DNA from: JBCDBH01 sp039184055
GTDB taxonomy: Bacteria; Acidobacteriota; Thermoanaerobaculia; Multivoradales; J023
Reading direction: 5' to 3'
Assembly: GCA_039184055.1 (NCBI GenBank)
Contig: JBCDBH010000298.1
Location: forward strand, 1 to 7,364
DNA: 7,364 nucleotides
Under the pieces are notes generated by a model, which did no database searches, was not told where the DNA came from, and was given only the letters and a program-made list of their open reading frames with translations. The translations under genes and the position numbers were made by a program. Positions within the stretch are counted from its first letter, which is position 1. Every line of letters starts with the position of its first letter. This document shows, one piece after another, positions 1-5,114 of this stretch.

Positions 1-383
1 AATTGCCCACCCTCACGGACACCCGGCCAGGCCAGGTCTTGGGGATCGATCGTGTCGGTGCTCCAACCCGTCGCGGTGGCAGTGAGCGATACGAGCGGTC
101 GCCAGCGCCACACGCCGTCGACCTCGACCAAACCCAACAACAGCCCTTGCGCGCCGGCGACTGGCGGCGTGGTCATCGACAAGGACAAGTCGGCGGGCGC
201 CGCTAGCGTGCGACCACCGAGATCGAGCTCGACGATGCCGTCGGTGGCACCCGTGCTCGGCACGGCGATCGGCAAATCACTGGCATTGACGCGTCGGAGC
301 ACGACCGCGGTGGGCTCGGCGAGCGCCCCGACCGGGATCGACACCGTATCGCCTTGATCGTTGGTGACCGCGCCACCATCGGG
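1..383 (-). other. ZU5-like module 2, cut by the window edge (residues about 1514-1640)
   Basis: PDGGAVTNDQGDTVSIPVGALAEPTAVVL repeats the GG-V ... IP-x-GAL-x-x-x-T layout of the module at 783-1166. It is followed by a strand-rich part (GIVELDLGG, LAAPADLSLSM, GLLLGLVEVDGVWRWR) and then DLAWPGVREGGQ at the edge. Confidence 0.5.
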
Positions 384-3300
384 ACCGAGCACATCGCCCC
401 GCACGCCTTCGTCACCGTAGAGGGTGACCACGACGTCTTCGGTACCGAGCTCGAGCGGCACGGTCTGCGCGGTTTCGGACGGCTGGAGACGAAAGACCGA
501 GCGATGCAGCCCCGATGCGGCTCGATAGACGATCAGGTCGGCACGATACGGCGCTTCGGTACGCACCGAGCCATCGAGCAAGGTGAGCGTCTCGACGATG
601 TCGAGCGTGAGGGGCACACCCGCCGCCGCGTCGGTGCTCAGCGTATAGCCCACCGTGACCCTGGCGGTCTGCGAAGCGAGCACGACCTCGGGATCGAAGA
701 CGATCGTGCCGGCGATCACCTCGTCACCCACGGGTGGGGTCGACGAGCCGAGCACCTGACCGAGCACCGCCGCCGGAGGCGCGGTCGCTCCTGCGTCGGG
801 CTCGACCACCACCCAGGCGCCCAGACGATCGATCGTCGCGCTGACCACCTCGGCGCTCACCGTGATGTCGGCGTGAGCGGTCCACTGCAAGGTGGCGAGG
901 TCGAGCCGGGCGAGCACCAGAAGACTGCCGTTCGGGGCGTCAACGGGAACGGTGAGAGTGCCGTCGACGGCGAGACTGGCGTCGGCCGTATCGATCCACA
1001 CCGCGCCACGTGGGCTCCAGCCATACGGCAGAAGCGCCGGAAGCGCCTGCTCACCCAGCGCCGTCACGGCGATGTCGGTGTCAGCGCCGAGCGCGGCGGC
1101 GGGAATGTCGAGCCCGGGCGCGGCGCTCGCGCTATCGAACGGACGACCATCGACCACTCCACCCGCCGTGCCGATCGACACGACGTCGGCGGCCGGGGTC
1201 AGACGCGGATCGAAGACGTCGGTACCCAAACCGACCTGGGTGGTGACGATCCGGAACACCGGGGTGTAGCCCGACCGTGCAATCGTGAGGTCGTGCGTAC
1301 CGGCACCGAGGGCGATGAGAAAGCGACCGTCGTCGGTGGTGGTGACCTCGGGCAGAGGCTCGGGAAGCGCCACGCCACCGGTCGCGGTGACGGTGACCCG
1401 CGCCCCGGCGAGCGGTCGACCCGTGGCGTCGTCGATCACCGTACCGGCGAAGAAGCTCTCGCCCAACCCATCGTCGAATAGACGGCTATAGGGATAGGCG
1501 AGCAGGTTGCCCGCCAGGTCACTCACCGTGGCGGCGACTTCGAGCCGCACGCCTTCGGCGGGCAACGTGGTGTCGGCGGTAAAAGTCACCGTGTCGCCGC
1601 TGGTGACGACGGTGCCAGTCACCGCGCCCGTGCCGATCGACACGGTCACCGAGCCGGTGACGCTCGCCACGTCGACCGCTTCACTGAAGGTCACGGTGAT
1701 CACATCGCCGGTCCGATCGCTGTCGGCGACCTCGGGCGCGGTGCAATCGGCGATCACGTCGACCACGGTCTCTGGCGAACGGTTACCCGAGACGTCCGTG
1801 GCGGTGATGCCGAGACGATTGAGCTGCTCGGGCACCAAAGCGACATCGAGACTGTAGCTACCGGTCGCGGCACGCACCTCGGCGACCGACAGACCGCCCA
1901 CCACGCGTACCGTCACATCGGGTTCGGTGGTGCCGGTCACGGTGACCGACGCCGCGCACAGACGACTCGGCAACGGCGCGACCACCGGTGCGTCGGGCGC
2001 CCCGACATCGGCGGTGGTGTAGGTCAAGGTCTGAGGATTGCTCAGCGCATTGCCGGCGAGATCGGTGAGCGTGGCACTGAGCACCAGCGAGAGATCGGTC
2101 TCCGACGGCAAGGCGGCGTCGGGTGTGATCACCAGGGCATCACCCTCGACCACCGCACCGGTACCGAGCTCGACCGCGCCGGCGGTTTCGAGACGCCACG
2201 CTCCCGCTGCCGGAGCGGCGAGCGGTTCATCGAACACCAAGCGGAACACCGATGACGGCTGGACCGCGAGGGCGCCCGAGGCCGGTTCGGCGAACAGAAA
2301 CGTCGGCCCGCCATCGTCCCGCTGCACGATCCGCGTGTGCACACCCTGGTTGCCCTGAGCATCGGTGGCGCGCGCGACGAGACGGTTCTCCCCCGCCACC
2401 AGCGGCACGTCGGCGACGGTGAACGTACCGGCGTTGACCGTGGCGTCGAGACCGGCGACCTTGACCGTGATCCCTGGCTCGTCGCTCACCGTGCCGCTCA
2501 CCGTGACGCTGGCCGCCTGGGTGACCAAACCCTCGACCGGCACGTCGATCTGCACATCGGGTGCCTCGGTATCGAGAGTGACGCTAAAGGTGGTTTCGGT
2601 GTCGTTGCCGAGTCGATCGACCGCCCGGACACTCAGCGTATTGATGCCCTCTTCGAGATCGACCTGTGTGCTCCACGTACCGCCATCGACCGTCGCCTGC
2701 GAGCCATCGACGATCACCCGATCGAGATTGGCGTCACTCACCGTGCCCGACACCGCAAGCGGATCGTTGGGCGTGACGCTGCCTGGAGCCGGATCGGTAA
2801 TGTCGACGGTCGGCGACGTCGTGTCCCGTTCGACGGTCACGGTCGCGTCGCCCACGTTGCCCGCCCGATCCTCGGCGCTCACCGTGATCACATTGTCGCC
2901 TTCTGACGGCAGCGGTACGCCGAGAGCGAGAAAGGCATTGCCGGTCACCGTCGCGACCACGCCACCGACGGTCACCCGATCGAGATGAGGCTCGGCAACG
3001 CTGCCCGATACGGTGACGGTGGTCGCGCCGACCACCTCGGCTGGCGTCGGATCGGTGATGGTCACCACCGGTACGGTGCTGTCGTAGACGATCGTGTGAT
3101 CCGCCTGGATGCTCTGTCCAGCGTCAGTCACCACGATCGAAAAGACGTTGCTGCCTTCGCTGAAGGTGAGCGGACCGGCGAGAAAATCGGTGGCGTTTTG
3201 CGCCGTCGCCGCTTGGCCGTTCACCGTCACCCCGGTGGCGCCACCGGCCGTGCTCACGGTCAGCGTGACTTCGGCGGGCGGACCACGCAAGGTGCCGCTC

Positions 3301-4922
3301 GGCGGCGTCACCGACACGATCTGAGGCGGTAGGGCATCGACGATGAAGATCAGCAGGGTCGAGGCGCTATTGCCAGCGGCATCGGTGGCGGTCACCGAAA
3401 GCTGGTGTTGACCGTCACTGGTCACCGTCTGCCCCGAGGTGAAGGGAGCACCATCCAGCGTCGCATCGACCGTTACGGCGGTGGCGTCGGTGACATCGAT
3501 CACCGGCGAAACGACCGCGTCGAAGGTCGTGCCGTCGACCAGCGGCGCGCCGTCGGCGGTCACCGCGATCTGAGGCGCGGTGGTGTCACGCACCAGGCTG
3601 AGCACCACCGAGTCGCTGTTGCCGGCACTGTCGGTGGCGACAATCGTCAGATCGTTCGCGCCTTCGATCGGCAGGGCCACGGAAGTGGCGGTAAAGGTGT
3701 CACCGACGAGATTGGCGGTCACACCATCGACCGTCACCGAAACGAGATGAGGATCGACCGCCGTACCGGTCACCGTGATCGTGGTGACATCGATCGCGCT
3801 GCCTGTGCTCGGACTGGTCACCGTGATCGCCGGCGCCGTGCCGTCACGTTCGATCCGATGTGGCACGCTGACCGCGTTCCCCGCCGCATCACGCGCTTCG
3901 ACCGAAAAGGTCCGCGTCTCGCCATCGTTCAAGGTGTACGGACCCGCCGTCCACGCGCTGCCGTCGAAGCTCACCGCGACGCTGTCCACCAACACCGTGT
4001 TGGCACCGCTGGCGCTACCGCTGAGCGTCACCTGCGCGGCGGATTGCAGGTGGTAATCCGATGGGCTGATCGTTCCCAGAGTCGGCGCCGTGGTGTCGAT
4101 CGTGAACGCCCGTGTCGCTTGGGTTTGATTGCCGGCTTGGTCCGTCGCCGTGACCTGAAGGCTGTACGAGCCCTCGGCGGTGATCGCCGTACCCGAGACG
4201 TACACACCGCCATTCAGCGTGATGTCGACACTCTGTGGATGGGCGTCGGAGCTGGTGATGATCGGTGTCACCGTGCGGTTGAACGCCGTGCCGTCGACCA
4301 GTACACCACCGTTTTCGGTGATCTGCACAGTGGGTGCTTGGGTATCGAGGGTCACCGCTCGATCAACGGTGCTCTCGTTGCCCACCGTATCGGTGGCGCG
4401 CACGGTCAAGGTCTGGGCACCCGACACCAGCGGCACCGATGCGTCGTAGCTACCACCGGTGACGGTCGCGGTCACTGGCCCCGACGCTCCCCCCTCCACC
4501 ACCACGGTGGCGAGGTGAGGATCCGTCACCGTCCCGGTGACGGTCACGGGATTCGTGTTCACCACGCCGATGGGCTGCGTCACCGTCAAAGTGGGCGCGG
4601 TCTGATCCCGCACGATGTCATGGGTGATCTGGGTGTCGTCGGTACCGTCGCTCGCCACCAAGATCAGGGCATTGCTCCCGCTCGACAGCGACAAAACCTC
4701 GCTGAAGCTGCCGTCCGGCTGCAGCGTCACCGTCTGACCAGCGATCACCAACGAGGTCGCTCCCGTCACCTGACCGCTCAAGGTCACCGTAGCCGCGGCC
4801 ACCACCGTGCCGTCGGGCGGCTGCACGTCGACGAATACCGGCTGCGCCGCGAGCGGCGCCAGGCTGAGGATCGACGACGCGGCCCACACCAGGGCCCGTA
4901 CCAAGAAGGGCTGATTCACCAT
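1..4922 (-). CDS. Secreted multi-Ig-domain stalk protein with CarboxypepD_reg-like and ZU5-like modules (3' end outside window)
   Basis: Starting at ATG 4922 the frame is open for 1640 complete codons to the left edge. I translated it line by line and found no stop. The start is supported by GGAG 7 nt upstream and a signal peptide directly after it. Order by residue: signal peptide 1-26; ten Ig-like domains of about 85 residues (roughly 28-872), most ending in variants of VxATDxAGN and joined by DTxAP linkers; an SbsA/Big_5-like domain (873-970); an Ig-like domain bracketed by two Cys (976-1061); a second Big_5-like domain (1062-1146); a carboxypeptidase-regulatory-like domain (1159-1240); and two ZU5-like modules around 1253-1380 and 1514-1640. 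No enzyme motif is visible. It is probably an exported rigid stalk. Proteins of this build often end in RHS/YD repeats, but that end is not in the window. Composition is odd: one Lys, two Cys and two Met in 1640 residues. Confidence 0.93.
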   Translation of the reverse strand, partial: MVNQPFLVRALVWAASSILSLAPLAAQPVFVDVQPPDGTVVAAATVTLSGQVTGATSLVIAGQTVTLQPDGSFSEVLSLSSGSNALILVASDGTDDTQITHDIVRDQTAPTLTVTQPIGVVNTNPVTVTGTVTDPHLATVVVEGGASGPVTATVTGGSYDASVPLVSGAQTLTVRATDTVGNESTVDRAVTLDTQAPTVQITENGGVLVDGTAFNRTVTPIITSSDAHPQSVDITLNGGVYVSGTAITAEGSYSLQVTATDQAGNQTQATRAFTIDTTAPTLGTISPSDYHLQSAAQVTLSGSASGANTVLVDSVAVSFDGSAWTAGPYTLNDGETRTFSVEARDAAGNAVSVPHRIERDGTAPAITVTSPSTGSAIDVTTITVTGTAVDPHLVSVTVDGVTANLVGDTFTATSVALPIEGANDLTIVATDSAGNSDSVVLSLVRDTTAPQIAVTADGAPLVDGTTFDAVVSPVIDVTDATAVTVDATLDGAPFTSGQTVTSDGQHQLSVTATDAAGNSASTLLIFIVDALPPQIVSVTPPSGTLRGPPAEVTLTVSTAGGATGVTVNGQAATAQNATDFLAGPLTFSEGSNVFSIVVTDAGQSIQADHTIVYDSTVPVVTITDPTPAEVVGATTVTVSGSVAEPHLDRVTVGGVVATVTGNAFLALGVPLPSEGDNVITVSAEDRAGNVGDATVTVERDTTSPTVDITDPAPGSVTPNDPLAVSGTVSDANLDRVIVDGSQATVDGGTWSTQVDLEEGINTLSVRAVDRLGNDTETTFSVTLDTEAPDVQIDVPVEGLVTQAASVTVSGTVSDEPGITVKVAGLDATVNAGTFTVADVPLVAGENRLVARATDAQGNQGVHTRIVQRDDGGPTFLFAEPASGALAVQPSSVFRLVFDEPLAAPAAGAWRLETAGAVELGTGAVVEGDALVITPDAALPSETDLSLVLSATLTDLAGNALSNPQTLTYTTADVGAPDAPVVAPLPSRLCAASVTVTGTTEPDVTVRVVGGLSVAEVRAATGSYSLDVALVPEQLNRLGITATDVSGNRSPETVVDVIADCTAPEVADSDRTGDVITVTFSEAVDVASVTGSVTVSIGTGAVTGTVVTSGDTVTFTADTTLPAEGVRLEVAATVSDLAGNLLAYPYSRLFDDGLGESFFAGTVIDDATGRPLAGARVTVTATGGVALPEPLPEVTTTDDGRFLIALGAGTHDLTIARSGYTPVFRIVTTQVGLGTDVFDPRLTPAADVVSIGTAGGVVDGRPFDSASAAPGLDIPAAALGADTDIAVTALGEQALPALLPYGWSPRGAVWIDTADASLAVDGTLTVPVDAPNGSLLVLARLDLATLQWTAHADITVSAEVVSATIDRLGAWVVVEPDAGATAPPAAVLGQVLGSSTPPVGDEVIAGTIVFDPEVVLASQTARVTVGYTLSTDAAAGVPLTLDIVETLTLLDGSVRTEAPYRADLIVYRAASGLHRSVFRLQPSETAQTVPLELGTEDVVVTLYGDEGVRGDVLGPDGGAVTNDQGDTVSIPVGALAEPTAVVLRRVNASDLPIAVPSTGATDGIVELDLGGRTLAAPADLSLSMTTPPVAGAQGLLLGLVEVDGVWRWRPLVSLTATATGWSTDTIDPQDLAWPGVREGGQ
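384..782 (-). other. Unassigned beta-rich segment between the two ZU5-like modules (residues about 1381-1513)
   Basis: Coding throughout, with alternating hydrophobic strands (GTIVFDPEVVLAS, RVTVGYTLS, ADLIVYRAASGLHRSVFRLQ, LGTEDVVVTLYGDEG) and little glycine. I do not recognise a family. It may be another sandwich domain or the second half of the first ZU5-like module. Confidence 0.45.
783..1166 (-). other. ZU5-like module 1 (residues about 1253-1380)
   Basis: AGGVVDGRPF is followed by LDIPAAALGADTDIAVTAL, the GG-V ... IP-x-x-AL-x-x-x-T-x-I core of ZU5-like modules in bacterial surface proteins. Further on come a hydrophobic segment (ALPALLPYGWSPRGAVWID) and strands ending in LGAWVVVEPDAG. 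The boundary on the left is approximate. Confidence 0.5.
1203..1448 (-). other. Carboxypeptidase regulatory-like domain (residues 1159-1240)
   Basis: AGTVIDDATGRPLAGARVTVTA, then TTTDDGRFLIALGAGTHDLTIARSGYTPV. This is the usual pattern of CarboxypepD_reg-like folds (G.V.D..tg.PLagA.V.v ... T..dG.F.i.l.aG.y.L.v...Gy). These folds are beta-sandwich connectors in many secreted bacterial proteins and are not catalytic. Confidence 0.75.
1485..1739 (-). other. SbsA/Big_5-like Ig domain 2 (residues 1062-1146)
   Basis: Contains ITVTFSEAVDVASV, VTFTADTTLPAEGVRLEV and a closing VSDLAGNLL, the same layout as the domain at 2013-2306. It is followed by an aromatic and acidic linker (YPYSRLFDDGLGESFF) leading into the next module. 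Confidence 0.6.
1740..1997 (-). other. Ig-like domain bracketed by the only two cysteines (residues 976-1061)
   Basis: The domain begins APDAPVVAPLPSRLC and ends ITATDVSGNRS...VIADCTAP. Cys989 (codon 1958-1956) and Cys1060 (codon 1745-1743) are the only cysteines seen in the whole visible protein. They lie near the first strand and the end of the last strand, a plausible pair for an intradomain disulfide. Confidence 0.65.
2013..2306 (-). other. SbsA/Big_5-like Ig domain 1 (residues 873-970)
   Basis: The layout matches Big_5 (SbsA Ig-like) domains: an opening FAEPASGA segment, FRLVFDEPL (the 'FsePv' motif), LVITPDAALPS and a closing LSATLTDLAGNAL. Assigned by pattern, not by a search. Confidence 0.6.
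2307..2564 (-). other. Ig-like domain 10 (residues 787-872)
   Basis: Type A-like Ig domain: VTVSGTVSDEPGITVKVAG, then LVAGENRLVARATDAQGN. It contains the only lysine found in the 1640 visible residues (residue 821, codon 2462-2460). It closes the regular Ig array; the next linker (IVQRDDGGP) differs from the DTxAP form. Confidence 0.75.
2565..3329 (-). repeat. Ig-like triplet 3 (domains 7-9, residues 532-786), third member not type B
   Basis: Domain 7 is type C (VTLTVSTAGATGVTVNG) but its final motif is degenerate (VVTDAGQS in place of ATDxAGN). Domain 8 (from 618) is type A (VTVSGSVAEPHLDRVTVGG, VSAEDRAGN). Domain 9 (from 704) is also type A (LAVSGTVSDANLDRVIVDG, VRAVDRLGN), so the C-A-B order is broken here. 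Confidence 0.75.
3330..4088 (-). repeat. Ig-like triplet 2 (domains 4-6, residues 279-531)
   Basis: Same order of subtypes as triplet 1. Domain 4 (type C) has VTLSGSASGANTVLVDS and VEARDAAGN. Domain 5 (type A, from residue 363) has ITVTGTAVDPHLVSVTVDG and IVATDSAGN. Domain 6 (type B, from 449) has LVDGTTFDAVVSPVI, VDATLDGAPF and LSVTATDAAGN. Confidence 0.8.
4089..4841 (-). repeat. Ig-like triplet 1 (domains 1-3, residues 28-278)
   Basis: Three Ig-like domains of different subtype. Domain 1 (type C) carries VTLSGQVTGATSLVIAG. Domain 2 (type A, from residue 109) carries VTVTGTVTDPHLATVVVEG and VRATDTVGN. Domain 3 (type B, from 196) carries LVDGTAFNRTVTPII, VDITLNGG and YSLQVTATDQAGN. Linkers are VRDQTAP, LDTQAP and IDTTAP. 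Subtypes recur in the same order in the next triplet. Confidence 0.8.
4845..4922 (-). other. Signal peptide (residues 1-26)
   Basis: The n-region is short with a single Arg at residue 9, followed by a hydrophobic stretch (ALVWAASSILSLAPL) and an Ala-rich end LAA/Q, with likely cleavage after Ala26. There is no lipobox cysteine, so it is read as a signal peptidase I (Sec-type) substrate and not a lipoprotein. Confidence 0.82.
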
Positions 4923-4929
4923 GATCTAT

Positions 4930-4933
4930 CTCC
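4930..4933 (-). promoter_or_regulatory. Shine-Dalgarno GGAG for the Ig-stalk gene
   Basis: On the minus strand GGAG lies 7 nt upstream of the ATG at 4922-4920, within the 21-nt gap between the two genes. This spacing supports the ATG as start. No promoter or terminator fits in the gap, so the downstream gene is probably expressed from a promoter to the right of the window. Confidence 0.8.
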
Positions 4934-4943
4934 GCAAGAGCAA

Positions 4944-5114
4944 TCAGGGAGCGGGCACCACCGTGCTACCGCTTTCGACCACCCAGGTGGTCACGGAACG
5001 AATATCGAAGAATTCAAGCGTCGCGTCACCACGGACGGTGACCGAATCGAAGACGTACAGGCCCTCGTAGCTCGCGCCCACCGTGACGACGCCAGCGGCC
5101 CCATCGAGCAGGAC
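4944..5114 (-). repeat. Truncated third unit C forming the C-terminus
   Basis: This is a 56-residue remnant aligned with the start of units A and B. VLLDGAAG...ASYEGLYVFDSVTVRGDATLEF corresponds to ARLAGAST...FTGRYVFDAIDLRDGAALSS, with one extra codon (the YVFD codons are 1128 bp from those of unit B, against 1125 bp between A and B). After about 40 residues the similarity stops and the protein ends in FDIRSVTTWVVESGSTVVPAP. It is probably the cap of the solenoid or the edge left by repeat contraction. Confidence 0.75.

Noticed and set aside
277..279. Possible frameshift or stop near the left end of the Ig-stalk gene
   Set aside because: The TGA read here belongs to another frame. In the frame set by the ATG at 4922 the sequence is open from start to window edge, so there is no evidence of a pseudogene.
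354..1481. A 375-codon plus-strand open frame
   Set aside because: It is antisense to the CarboxypepD_reg-like and ZU5-like region and has the same Arg/Gly/His-rich shadow composition, with no recognisable domain. Its length of 375 codons matches the repeat unit by coincidence only.
4618..4887. Minus-strand open frame of 89 codons inside the start of the Ig-stalk gene
   Set aside because: It is in a different frame from the signal peptide and Ig domains and is Arg/Gly-rich. It is a shadow of the real frame starting at 4922.
4845..4922. Lipoprotein signal
   Set aside because: There is no cysteine after the hydrophobic segment; the likely cleavage site is Leu-Ala-Ala/Gln.
4923..4946. The two minus-strand genes as one original reading frame split by a nonsense mutation
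   Set aside because: Although both are in the same frame, the gap contains two stops (TGA and TAG), a well-spaced GGAG, and an ATG followed at once by a signal peptide. These are the marks of a separate gene start.
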